Assembly (NCBI RefSeq): GCF_008180195.1
Contig: NZ_VTAV01000019.1
Span: 30,100 to 94,099 of the forward strand
Origin: Sphingobacterium phlebotomi
Lineage (GTDB): Bacteria > Bacteroidota > Bacteroidia > Sphingobacteriales > Sphingobacteriaceae
Reading direction: 5' to 3'
DNA: 64,000 bases
This document shows positions 18,240 through 26,361 of the stretch, one piece after another. Below the pieces are notes generated by a model, which was given only the letters and a program-made list of their open reading frames with translations, ran no database searches and was not told the DNA's origin. Positions within the stretch are counted from its first letter, which is position 1; the number at the start of each line of letters is the position of its first letter. Made by a program: the position numbers and the translations under genes.

Positions 18240-19316
18240 TTAATTTTTCAGAGACACCATATCAATAACAAAACGGTACTTCACATCACCTTTTAAAAGT
18301 CGGTCATAAGCTGTATTTATATCCTGCATTTTGATAAGTTCAATATCTGACACAATGTTATGCACACCACAGAAGTCAAGCATTTCTTGCGTTTCCGCAA
18401 TACTGCCTATGGTCGAACCTGCAAAGTTCCTGCGTGTTGGGATAAGGCTGAACGCGGCAATAGGAAGTGGATGTTCTGGAGCTCCTACAAGCGCTAATGT
18501 TCCATCTACTTTTAACAAACTTAGGTAAGCGTTAACATCATGCTGTGCAGAAACACAATCTAAAACAAAATGAAGGGTGTTTGCGTTTGCTTTCATCTGT
18601 TCTTCGCTGGTGGATAATATGACTTCATCCGCTCCCAATCGTTGGGCATCGTCCACTTTTGACGGCGAAGTAGTGATGACGACGACGTGAGCGCCCATAG
18701 CTTTTGCCAATTTGACGCCCATGTGCCCTAATCCGCCGATACCGACAATACCGACTTTCATTCCCGGGCCAACGTTCCAATGTTTCAGTGGCGACCAGGT
18801 CGTTACACCAGCACATAGTAGTGGGGCTGTTGCAGCCAGATTCAAATTATCAGGCACTCGCAGCACGAAATCTTCATCTACGACAATACGCTCTGAATAA
18901 CCTCCAAAAGTTTGCTTATTGAGGTATTTTTCGTAACCATTGTAAGTTTGTACATTACCTTTTTCACAATATTGCTCACTACCTTTTTTACATTGCTCAC
19001 ATTCGCGACAACTATCGACCATACAACCGACAGCAGCTAAGTCACCAACCTTGAATTTAGTTACACCAGTACCAATTTTTGAGATTCGCCCTACGATTTC
19101 ATGACCGGGTACATTCGGATAGATCGTACCGCGCCATTCATTACGGGCGGTATGGAGATCCGAATGGCACACTCCACAATATAAGATATCAATTTCAACA
19201 TCAAGCGCCGTCACTTCACGACGTTCGATACTTAATGGTTTTAGATCTTCTGTTGGCGCTTCCGTGCCAAACGCCTTAACAATATGTGTATCCATCATTA
19301 CTACTTTCTCTTTCAT
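18240..19316 (-). CDS. zinc-dependent NAD(P)-linked alcohol dehydrogenase (CAD/YahK-like)
   Basis: 358 residues. The catalytic zinc site is in CGVCHSDLH and GHEIVGRI. The structural zinc is held by four cysteines in CRECEQCKKGSEQYCE. The Rossmann nucleotide loop is GIGGLGHMGVKLAKAMGA (about residues 185-203). This fits the medium-chain dehydrogenases of the cinnamyl-alcohol/YahK type that reduce diverse aldehydes, usually with NADPH. It diverges from the sensor kinase gene; two 11-bp palindromes in the gap (19364-19395) may control it. Confidence 0.93.
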   Translation of the reverse strand: MKEKVVMMDTHIVKAFGTEAPTEDLKPLSIERREVTALDVEIDILYCGVCHSDLHTARNEWRGTIYPNVPGHEIVGRISKIGTGVTKFKVGDLAAVGCMVDSCRECEQCKKGSEQYCEKGNVQTYNGYEKYLNKQTFGGYSERIVVDEDFVLRVPDNLNLAATAPLLCAGVTTWSPLKHWNVGPGMKVGIVGIGGLGHMGVKLAKAMGAHVVVITTSPSKVDDAQRLGADEVILSTSEEQMKANANTLHFVLDCVSAQHDVNAYLSLLKVDGTLALVGAPEHPLPIAAFSLIPTRRNFAGSTIGSIAETQEMLDFCGVHNIVSDIELIKMQDINTAYDRLLKGDVKYRFVIDMVSLKN

Positions 19317-19363
19317 AGTATCTATATTTTGTGAATATAATATTTTAAAGTAATTGCTTGCAA

Positions 19364-19395
19364 ATGAATTTCATTCCCATGAAAATGAACTTCAT
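19364..19395. promoter_or_regulatory. tandem palindromic operator candidate
   Basis: Two copies of ATGAA-N-TTCAT, at 19364-19374 and 19385-19395, with centres exactly 21 bp (two helical turns) apart. They lie 48 bases upstream of the alcohol dehydrogenase start and 56 bases upstream of the sensor kinase start. An extra ATGAA lies between them. The spacing would put two dimers of a regulator on one face of the helix. Confidence 0.5.
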
Positions 19396-19450
19396 CTGAA
19401 AACAGAAGCATTTTTCAATAAATCTTACATAGAAACTTTACTTTTGAATA

Positions 19451-20476
19451 ATGTTTCAACTAAAAAAAATAAATGTAAAAAGACTGCTTATCTTTTTCTT
19501 CTCCACACTGATATACGCTTTGTGCCAGATGCTTTTCAGCATTATTTTAATGAAAGAAGATTTATGGAGTAATTTTCATAAACAGTTATCCGCTCACTAT
19601 GTCGTAATCTTTGCTATGTGTATAGCAGATTACCGCTTACTACTGTTTTTAAACAAATATTTACCTTATTCCAAAAATATATTTTTACGTATTGTGGCAG
19701 ACATTGCAGGTATAACCTTGATATGCCTAATATTATTATGGATATTTAATTTTTTTATATATGATGTATTTCTCATTCCCCAAGAGGGACTGCCTCCTTT
19801 CCTTGTCAAGTTTGCATTTGCTATGTCAACAAATATTCCTATTCTATTGGTATTCGAATTAATCCATTATTTCCAATCCGAACAAAAAGCCATAGCCGAT
19901 TCAGAGAAAGCCAAACGTAAGGTTCTACTGTTTCAGCACGAAACATTGAGATCACAGATAAACCCACATTTCCTATTTAATTCCTTGAATGCATTATCTT
20001 CCTTAATATACATAAATCAGGAAAATGCCAACAAGTTTACCAAAGCCCTTTCAAAAACCTATCGGTATGTACTATCACTTACCCAACAGCCGGTAGTGTC
20101 TGTTGCGGAAGAATTAGATGCGCTGGATTCGTATATATTCCTTATGAAAATGAGGTTTGAAGACTCTTTTACTTTTACCGTAAATAAAATATCGTCCAGT
20201 GAACAGAATAAGATTATTCCCCTTACTCTTCAACTGCTTATAGAGAACGCATTCAAGCACAATATCGCAACCGAAGAATCAACTTTGAATATTACAATTA
20301 ATGTTGATAAAGACTATATTACGGTCGAAAATAATATCCAACCATCAGGCAGTACGGATAAAGGTGGAATCGGGCTAAAATACATTTCCAAGCAATATAA
20401 AATCTATGCTAAAGAAGTTACGGTTGAGCATACTGGACAAATGTTTATTGTAAAAATCCCCTATATACAGCCATGA
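19451..20476 (+). CDS. LytS/YehU-type sensor histidine kinase
   Basis: 341 residues. Four membrane helices are seen at about 11-33, 47-66, 82-106 and 120-139. The His_kinase domain follows, with the phosphorylated His173 in the signature LRSQINPHFLFNSLNAL, and then an ATPase domain with the N-box IENAFKHN and the glycine loop GGIGLKY. The last four bases overlap the response regulator start (ATGA), so the pair is translationally coupled. The signal sensed is unknown; the following outer-membrane protein genes suggest an envelope role. Confidence 0.95.
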   Translation: MFQLKKINVKRLLIFFFSTLIYALCQMLFSIILMKEDLWSNFHKQLSAHYVVIFAMCIADYRLLLFLNKYLPYSKNIFLRIVADIAGITLICLILLWIFNFFIYDVFLIPQEGLPPFLVKFAFAMSTNIPILLVFELIHYFQSEQKAIADSEKAKRKVLLFQHETLRSQINPHFLFNSLNALSSLIYINQENANKFTKALSKTYRYVLSLTQQPVVSVAEELDALDSYIFLMKMRFEDSFTFTVNKISSSEQNKIIPLTLQLLIENAFKHNIATEESTLNITINVDKDYITVENNIQPSGSTDKGGIGLKYISKQYKIYAKEVTVEHTGQMFIVKIPYIQP

Positions 20477-21228
20477 AGTACCTGATAGTAGAAGATGAGC
20501 GGTTCGCATACGAAGAACTGAAACGTATGATGATGAAATTACGTCCAGATTATCTGTTGGAGAAGCAAACGAAAACGGTCATAGATACCATTGGATTTCT
20601 GAAAGAATCCGCTATTGATTTGATTCTTATGGATATCCGTCTTGCAGACGGCAATTGCTTCGAAATATTTAACCATGTCGAGGTTACTACACCTGTTATA
20701 TTTACGACGGCTTACGATGAACATGCCATTAAGGCATTTAAGCTCAACAGTATCGATTACCTGTTAAAACCATTTGATGAGACAGAATTGGAGACTGCAT
20801 TGACCAAATTTGAGAATATCTTTCATAACAACCCTTACAATAGCAGTTCTAAGGACTTTGAGCAACTATTATCGCTTACGACCAAAAACCGTTTCCTGAT
20901 ATCCAAAGGGGAACACTATCATTATATAGAGACCAACGATATCGCCCATTTTTATAGTGAAGACGGGGTTGTCTTCCTCCACACATTCAACGATAGACGA
21001 TATATCGTTAATTATACGTTAGACCAACTGGAGCAACAGCTTGATAACCATTTGTTTTTCCGTGTGTCGCGTAATTGCATCGGGAATGTCAAAGCTATTG
21101 AAAATGTTACGAAATATTTCAACAGCCGTCTGAAGCTTTCCTTTTTGCCGGAATGCCCCAATAAGGTTTTGGTAAGCCGAGTACGCGTGCCAGACTTTCT
21201 GAAATGGATGGACGGTATCGTGCAATAG
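20473..21228 (+). CDS. LytTR family response regulator
   Basis: 251 residues. Receiver domain at 1-115 with the phospho-acceptor Asp54 in LILMDIRLADG and the conserved Lys in YLLKPFDE. The LytTR DNA-binding domain is at about 150-248 (FLISKGEHYHYIETNDIAHF, RVSRNCIGNVKAI). It partners the kinase that overlaps its start. LytTR proteins bind pairs of short direct repeats. Its likely targets are the outer-membrane genes that follow. Confidence 0.96.
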   Translation: MKYLIVEDERFAYEELKRMMMKLRPDYLLEKQTKTVIDTIGFLKESAIDLILMDIRLADGNCFEIFNHVEVTTPVIFTTAYDEHAIKAFKLNSIDYLLKPFDETELETALTKFENIFHNNPYNSSSKDFEQLLSLTTKNRFLISKGEHYHYIETNDIAHFYSEDGVVFLHTFNDRRYIVNYTLDQLEQQLDNHLFFRVSRNCIGNVKAIENVTKYFNSRLKLSFLPECPNKVLVSRVRVPDFLKWMDGIVQ

Positions 21229-21365
21229 CTTGGCGGAAAACTCCATCCCTTGGATAGTGCATTTCATTTATTAATTTCTAAAGCTTATCGCTTACAGATT
21301 TCGTAACCGTACCGTTCGTCGTTCTTTTGTTCAGAATTTAAAAACAATATTAAAATTTTAGAACA

Positions 21366-21986
21366 ATGAAAAAGAACACATTAACATTTATTTTCGCGGT
21401 AGGCGCACTGATTTTCTTCTCTCAATTATCCGCACAGGAAAATCCCTTATCAGTCGGTTTCAAAGCCGGAACAGGTTTATCAAATTATCGGTTGAGCGGT
21501 GATATGAAAAGCTTCACAAGTAAAATGAGCATTGGAGGTTCTGTCGGAGGTTTTGTCAAATATGACCTGAGCTCAAATTTCGCTCTACAGTCTGGGATTG
21601 ATCTATATTACAGCACCTCCAAGCTGGATTCTAAGGTAGATAAATCGTCCAATAAATTGAAATCCTTAGGCGTAGAGATACCTCTTTACGGAATTGTACA
21701 AGGAAAGTTGGGTAGCGGAAAAGCCTTTATAGGGGCAGGCCCGTATGTCGGTTATGGCATCAGTATGAAGTCCAATGGTGTAAACCTGTTCAAAAATAGC
21801 AACGAAGCAGGCAAACTGGTCATGAACCGTTTTGACTACGGTTTAGGCGGTATTGCTGGGTACGACTTTGATAAAAATTGGCAAATAAATGCAAGTTATC
21901 AGCTTGGCATTGCAGACTTGCTCAAAGGCAAAGGTGGTTCAATGAAAAACCATGGGATATCTGTTGGAATAGCGTATAAATTCTAA
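21366..21986 (+). CDS. small outer-membrane beta-barrel protein (porin-like)
   Basis: 206 residues. Signal peptide (1-23, ending LSAQ), then an outer-membrane beta-barrel pattern: NPLSVGFKAGTGLSNYRLSG at the start, alternating hydrophobic strands (GKAFIGAGPYVGYGISM), and a C-terminal phenylalanine (GIAYKF) as needed for barrel assembly. Length and pattern fit the PorT/OmpW-like outer membrane beta-barrel families of Bacteroidota. It follows the two-component pair by 137 bases on the same strand, hence a likely target or partner. Confidence 0.85.
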   Translation: MKKNTLTFIFAVGALIFFSQLSAQENPLSVGFKAGTGLSNYRLSGDMKSFTSKMSIGGSVGGFVKYDLSSNFALQSGIDLYYSTSKLDSKVDKSSNKLKSLGVEIPLYGIVQGKLGSGKAFIGAGPYVGYGISMKSNGVNLFKNSNEAGKLVMNRFDYGLGGIAGYDFDKNWQINASYQLGIADLLKGKGGSMKNHGISVGIAYKF

Positions 21987-22230
21987 AAATCGCGAAGTCA
22001 TCAGAAACAGATTGCGCACCGAAGTTTAGACACATAACAAAAGCGAAATGCCTGAATTTACGTACGCAACTGCTTTTTTTGAGTATACATAAACAGAATA
22101 AGGGTATAGCTAGGCAAGATTGTCCTTATATAAAAAGGATTGCCATGTTCGTCATCTCTTTCTGTTTTGCCTCTTTCATCATTTTGTTGCTCAAAATATA
22201 ATAAATAAGTACAAATACAATTTTAAAATC

Positions 22231-23151
22231 GTGAAGTCAATCTCAATATTCTTAGCAACATGGGTTATGCTATTATGTCTGGACGCAAAAGCACAGCAGG
22301 TGTTGTTCAGGACAGAATACATCGGAAATTCAGGTTACTATTATTTGCCTCCGGGTGAGAAACCAAAGGAAAAAATTGGTGATGCAAAAGGCTCGTCCAT
22401 GGTTTACCAGGGAACGTTCAGTATGCCATTATCCATGAAATTAAACGAGAACAATCGTCCGACTGCTTGGGGAATTGGTTTTAGCGGGGCATACGTTTCG
22501 TTGAAAAACCAAAATTTCTCGGAACAAATGGTGTCCGAAATGATGAACTTACAGTTAGGCGTCCATCATTTACGTCCGCTGAACGACAAGTGGTCGATGA
22601 GGGCAAGTGTCGGAATGGGGGTATTTACACCAACTACCGATTTTTCCAAAATCAGCTTCAGAAATGTACTTGGAAGTGGAGGTGTTGTTTTTATCCGTCA
22701 TCTGAATCCCAATCTTGATATCGGAGGTGGTTTAGCTATAAACAGTTCTCTGGGCTACCCAATGGTGTTTCCTGCCGTTTACGTCAATTGGAAGCGAGAT
22801 GGAAAATACGATATAAATATTGAACTGATCGAGGGCTTGGATGTGTCGGTAGGCTATGGCTTCAATGACAGGTTCAAATTATCATATGCCCTTGAAATGA
22901 ACGGACAGGTAGCCTTGTTGGAAAAAGACGGCAAAGACGTGATATTCTCACATCAGTATATCGTTACTGGGTTTCGCCCCGAAGTAAAACTTGGTAAAAA
23001 AGGGCTATCCGTGACGGGTATGGCGGGGCTGAACCTATACCGTCCTGCATCATACAGCGACAGAACTTTGAAAGGAGTGTTTGCAGGTGACAATGACTAT
23101 CATTTTTCTGTCTCTCCGTATGCATCCATTGGTTTAAAAATGAAATTTTAA
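22231..23151 (+). CDS. outer-membrane beta-barrel protein (DUF6268-like)
   Basis: 306 residues from the GTG at 22231, which gives a proper signal peptide (KSISIFLATWVMLLCLDAKA). The in-frame ATG at 22120 would add 37 residues of non-signal sequence and is less likely. The body has many barrel-like strands and ends in SIGLKMKF. It resembles the DUF6268 family of outer-membrane barrels. It is separated by 3 bases from the acyltransferase gene, so the two form an operon. Function is unknown; a link to outer-membrane lipid handling is an inference from the neighbour. Confidence 0.75.
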   Translation: MKSISIFLATWVMLLCLDAKAQQVLFRTEYIGNSGYYYLPPGEKPKEKIGDAKGSSMVYQGTFSMPLSMKLNENNRPTAWGIGFSGAYVSLKNQNFSEQMVSEMMNLQLGVHHLRPLNDKWSMRASVGMGVFTPTTDFSKISFRNVLGSGGVVFIRHLNPNLDIGGGLAINSSLGYPMVFPAVYVNWKRDGKYDINIELIEGLDVSVGYGFNDRFKLSYALEMNGQVALLEKDGKDVIFSHQYIVTGFRPEVKLGKKGLSVTGMAGLNLYRPASYSDRTLKGVFAGDNDYHFSVSPYASIGLKMKF

Positions 23152-23154
23152 TTC

Positions 23155-24030
23155 ATGAACATGAAGCAAGCCATACAGACTATTGCCTATAGAAGCATTT
23201 ATACTGTCACCTACGTCATAAGCCTGTTACCGATGGTTTTTCTCTATGTGATGGCTTCTTTCACTTTTTTCCTTGTTTATCACATTATCGGCTACAGGAA
23301 AGCGGTAGTTTTTCAAAATGTTGCACGTTCATTTCCTGAAAAGCGATATGGGGAAGTCCATGCTATTGTAAAAAAGTTCTACGCTTGCTTTGTCGCCTAT
23401 TTTGCTGAAATTATAAAAAGTATTTCTGCTCCGGCAGAAGTACTTGATAGAAAAATAATATTTGAGAATTTGGAATTGATAGACCAATATGTAAACTCCG
23501 GAAGAAATGTCATTGCCTGTCTAGGACATTGTGGCAACTGGGAGATGCTAAATTTTATGCCATATAAAATACCCCACGAAATATATGCTGTTTACAAACC
23601 CCTTAGGTCAGGTATGATGAACAGGCTGATGATTAAACTAAGATCACGTTTTGGTATGAAGCTATTAGCTGACAGTGCAGTTATGCGCTATATTCTATCT
23701 AAAAGTTCGAGGCCTGCCGTCTATCTTTTTCTTGCTGACCAATGTCCACGGATAAAAGATGAAAGATATAGATTTTCTTTATTGAATCAGGAAACCTATT
23801 TCTTTTCAGGTATGGAAAAATTGGCTCGAAAGGGACAGACAGCAGTTATCTACCTGCACATTACACAGCTATTGAAAGGAAACTACAAAATAGTCTGCGT
23901 ACCAATATGCTCCAATGCGGAATCTACGACCGATGGCGAAATAACCCAAAAGTACATAGACCTATTAGCAGAAAATATCAGGGAAGAACCATACGGTTGG
24001 TTGTGGACACATAAACGTTGGAAACGATGA
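23155..24030 (+). CDS. lysophospholipid acyltransferase family protein (LpxL/HtrB-like)
   Basis: 291 residues. An N-terminal membrane anchor (about 16-46) is followed by the acyltransferase HX4E motif, GHCGNWE (His125, Glu130). Later segments ADQCP and the C-terminal PYGWLWTHKRWKR match the lipid A lauroyl-type acyltransferases. It should transfer a fatty acyl chain onto lipid A or a related amino-lipid at the inner membrane. It starts 3 bases after the barrel protein and its stop overlaps the start of a 36-residue membrane peptide (ATGA), forming a tight three-gene unit. Confidence 0.92.
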   Translation: MNMKQAIQTIAYRSIYTVTYVISLLPMVFLYVMASFTFFLVYHIIGYRKAVVFQNVARSFPEKRYGEVHAIVKKFYACFVAYFAEIIKSISAPAEVLDRKIIFENLELIDQYVNSGRNVIACLGHCGNWEMLNFMPYKIPHEIYAVYKPLRSGMMNRLMIKLRSRFGMKLLADSAVMRYILSKSSRPAVYLFLADQCPRIKDERYRFSLLNQETYFFSGMEKLARKGQTAVIYLHITQLLKGNYKIVCVPICSNAESTTDGEITQKYIDLLAENIREEPYGWLWTHKRWKR

Positions 24031-24137
24031 ATATTATGGTTTACATACTCTCCATCATATTAATGGTAATTGCATTGATATTGATAAGCTGCACTATTCT
24101 TCTTTATGTTTTTCTAAAATCTGTTTTTGAGGACTGA
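24027..24137 (+). CDS. 36-residue single-span membrane peptide (small ORF)
   Basis: The ATG at 24027 overlaps the acyltransferase stop by 4 bases (ATGA), a strong sign of translational coupling. The 36 codons end at TGA 24135-24137. The product starts MNIMVYILSIILMVIALI and continues as one hydrophobic helix with a short charged end (KSVFED). No known family is recognised. It may be a small partner that stabilises or regulates the acyltransferase. Confidence 0.6.
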   Translation: MNIMVYILSIILMVIALILISCTILLYVFLKSVFED

Positions 24138-24325
24138 TTGCGAGATGCTACAACGCATATCAAAAAGATATAATATCGTTACCGAAATCCAAGGATAAGA
24201 AAAGAAGCTGTCAGCAGAGACGGCCAGTGTTATTGACAAAGCAATAAAATGACAGTTTACCTCCAAGAGGTATGGCGTAAAGCCAAAATCATACGTTTTG
24301 CTAGGGAGGATAAAAGAATATATCG

Positions 24326-24333
24326 TACCTTTG
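24326..24333 (+). promoter_or_regulatory. -7 box of the OmpA-family lipoprotein gene
   Basis: TACCTTTG matches the Bacteroidota -7 consensus, 30 bases before ATG 24363. A TTTG lies further upstream (24297-24300) but with a 25-base spacer. The position of this box inside the longer reading frame supports ATG 24363 as the true start. The 225-base gap after the small peptide holds nothing else recognised. Confidence 0.5.
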
Positions 24334-24362
24334 GGGTATACACGTTAATAAAGGAACATACT

Positions 24363-24908
24363 ATGAAGCGTATAATAAAAAGCTTTTTAGCAACAAGTTG
24401 CGTTTTATTGGTCTTCAACCTGTCTGCTTGCAAGTCCAAAAAAATCGTGGTTAATCCAAGTAGCCAGATTGAACAGACACCCGTACGGGAAGAACCCGTA
24501 GAGGTAGTGGAAGAACCTGTCATTGCTCAGGAAGAACCACGCAAAGACCCTGAACCGGTGGTCGAAAAATCGAATTTCAATTTCAAGAACGTCCTGTTTG
24601 AATTTGATTCTAGTGTACTCAAAACCGAGTCCTATAGTGTGTTGGACAATATCGTCCGAGAGATGCAGAAAGATCCGTCGGCCAATTTTATCATCAATGG
24701 TCATTCATCCGTTGAGGGTACGGCCGAATACAACCAATCGCTATCTGAGGACAGAGCCAATGCGGTCAAGCTCTATATCGTCAACGCCGGAGTGCCATCC
24801 GAAAATCTTAGCGCCAGAGGATTTGGTGCTTCCAAACCGGTTGCATCCAACGATACAGAAAGCGGGAGGGAACAAAATCGGCGGGTAGAAATATCGGCCG
24901 TACAATAG
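24363..24908 (+). CDS. OmpA/Pal family peptidoglycan-binding lipoprotein
   Basis: 181 residues from ATG 24363. The upstream in-frame ATG at 24249 adds 38 non-signal residues and is rejected. The signal ends LSAC, giving a lipid-modified cysteine at about residue 23. A Glu/Pro/Val-rich linker (about 40-68) is followed by the OmpA C-terminal domain, with FEFDSSVLK, INGHSSVEGTAEYNQSLSEDRA and REQNRRVEI. It anchors the outer membrane to peptidoglycan. A strong terminator lies 40 bases downstream. Confidence 0.92.
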   Translation: MKRIIKSFLATSCVLLVFNLSACKSKKIVVNPSSQIEQTPVREEPVEVVEEPVIAQEEPRKDPEPVVEKSNFNFKNVLFEFDSSVLKTESYSVLDNIVREMQKDPSANFIINGHSSVEGTAEYNQSLSEDRANAVKLYIVNAGVPSENLSARGFGASKPVASNDTESGREQNRRVEISAVQ

Positions 24909-24946
24909 CAGGATTTTCGAATCCTTGGCTTCTCATCCCAGCTAAC

Positions 24947-24978
24947 AAAAAAAGCAACCCTTTTGGAGTTGCTTTTTT
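24947..24978. terminator. bidirectional terminator between ompA-type gene and tRNA-Lys
   Basis: AAAAAAGCAAC (24948-24958) and GTTGCTTTTTT (24968-24978) form a perfect 11-bp hairpin with a 9-base loop and A/T tracts on both sides. It lies 2 bases from the tRNA-Lys 3' end on the minus strand and 40 bases after the OmpA stop on the plus strand. Confidence 0.85.
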
Positions 24979-24979
24979 G

Positions 24980-25052
24980 TGATCCCGCTGGGATTCGAAC
25001 CCAGGACCCATACATTAAAAGTGTATTGCTCTACCAGCTGAGCTACGGAATC
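24980..25052 (-). tRNA. tRNA-Lys (anticodon TTT)
   Basis: 73 nt on the minus strand. The 7-bp acceptor stem is GATTCCG paired with CGGGATC (one G-T), and the discriminator is A. The D-arm contains AGCTCAGCTGGTAGAGC, the anticodon loop CTTTTAA reads TTT, and the T-arm has GGTTCGAATCC. The 3' CCA is not encoded. It has its own promoter (25096-25126) and a terminator immediately after it, so it is independent of the lysA-lysC genes just upstream on the same strand. Confidence 0.97.
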
Positions 25053-25095
25053 TTACTTCTTTTTCTGAAGCATCGCTTCGTCGTTTGAAGTGATG

Positions 25096-25126
25096 CAAAA
25101 GTAGGTATTTCGATTTAAAATCCAAA
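25096..25126 (-). promoter_or_regulatory. promoter of tRNA-Lys
   Basis: On the minus strand: TTTG (25123-25126), exactly 19 bases, then TACTTTTG (25096-25103), a textbook Bacteroidota -33/-7 pair. The start would be near 25089, giving a leader of about 37 bases. That leader folds into a hairpin (GCATCACTTC / GAAGCGATGC, one G-T) before the tRNA. Confidence 0.7.
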
Positions 25127-25165
25127 GACTCTTCACCTCTTTTTTTCAGAAAAACAAAAACCCAT

Positions 25166-26344
25166 TCATAGTGAGGGGGATAAATTTAACACATCGCTAT
25201 ACACATAGCGTACTTCGTCACGCAAATTATAACGCGAGGCCATAACTTCACCGTAGGCGCCCGCCGTTCGGATAGCAATCAAGTCTCCCCTCTTCGATTT
25301 CGGCAAAGGCACTTCTTTACCAAAACAATCAGAACTTTCGCAGATTGGCCCAACAACATCGTACTGGACCGTTGGCTCTTCGTCTGTATCCACACCCTCT
25401 ATTTTATGATACGCTTGGTACAGTGCCGGTCTCATCAGCTCTGTCATCCCCGCGTCAACCACTAAAAAGTGTTTCTTTATACCACTTTTAGTATACAATA
25501 CCTTCGTAATAAGCGAGCCGGATTGTGCCACCAATGCACGTCCTAATTCAAAATGAACCTCTTGATGTGCACTCCGCTCCAAAAACCGGTCGAATATATC
25601 AAAATACGCCTCAAAATCAGGAATTGGGTTTTCGTCCGGCTGTTGGTAATCGACCCCCAAACCACCTCCAACATTCAAGACTTTGATTTGCGTTCCCCGT
25701 TCCTCAAACCAGTTTTTCCACTCGTTTACTTTTACGCATAAGCTCTTGAAAACATTCATATCGGTAATCTGGGATCCAACATGGAAATGCAATCCCACTA
25801 GCTCCACGTGCTGCGCCTGTCGGATGACCGACGCCGCACTCTCCAATTCGGAAGTTGGAACCCCGAACTTGTTCTCATCAAGCCCGGTCGTGATATAATG
25901 ATGCGTATTCGCATCGATATTTGGATTAATCCGTAACGACACACTCGCAATGACACCTAGCTTACCTGCCAGCTCATTGATGACTTCCATCTCTTGAATC
26001 GATTCCACGTTAAAAGCAAATATGCCACGCTGCAACGACAGGATAATTTCTTTATCTGACTTACCTACCCCGGCAAATGTAATCATATCGGCTGCAAAGC
26101 CCATATCAATCGCCTTTTGCACCTCATTTCCACTCACACAATCTGCCCCAAATCCTTTCGATTGAATCACAGACAACAAGCGGTCGTTAAAATTGGCTTT
26201 CAGTGCATAATGCACATGAAAACCGCGCTTATCTGCTGCACGTTTCGCCTGCTCCAACGTCTCTTCTAATAGATTGAGGTCGTAGTAGTAGAATGGCGTT
26301 TCTAATTCTTTGATTCTTTCTCGCTGACTGTTATTAAACAACAT
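25166..26344 (-). CDS. lysA: diaminopimelate decarboxylase
   Basis: 392 residues, fold type III PLP enzyme. The PLP lysine is Lys49 in YALKANFN. Other family motifs are GLHFHVGSQI, NVGGGLGVDY and the catalytic Cys region CESSDCFGKE. It removes CO2 from meso-diaminopimelate to give lysine, the last step of the pathway. It lies 17 bases after the aspartate kinase gene, so the first and last steps of lysine synthesis are in one operon. A tRNA-Lys gene with its own promoter follows downstream. Confidence 0.97.
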   Translation of the reverse strand: MLFNNSQRERIKELETPFYYYDLNLLEETLEQAKRAADKRGFHVHYALKANFNDRLLSVIQSKGFGADCVSGNEVQKAIDMGFAADMITFAGVGKSDKEIILSLQRGIFAFNVESIQEMEVINELAGKLGVIASVSLRINPNIDANTHHYITTGLDENKFGVPTSELESAASVIRQAQHVELVGLHFHVGSQITDMNVFKSLCVKVNEWKNWFEERGTQIKVLNVGGGLGVDYQQPDENPIPDFEAYFDIFDRFLERSAHQEVHFELGRALVAQSGSLITKVLYTKSGIKKHFLVVDAGMTELMRPALYQAYHKIEGVDTDEEPTVQYDVVGPICESSDCFGKEVPLPKSKRGDLIAIRTAGAYGEVMASRYNLRDEVRYVYSDVLNLSPSL

Positions 26345-26361
26345 ATAATCTTTATTACAAT

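Noticed and set aside
24249..24362. 38-residue N-terminal extension of the OmpA lipoprotein
   Set aside because: It would hide the signal peptide, and a -7 box lies inside it.
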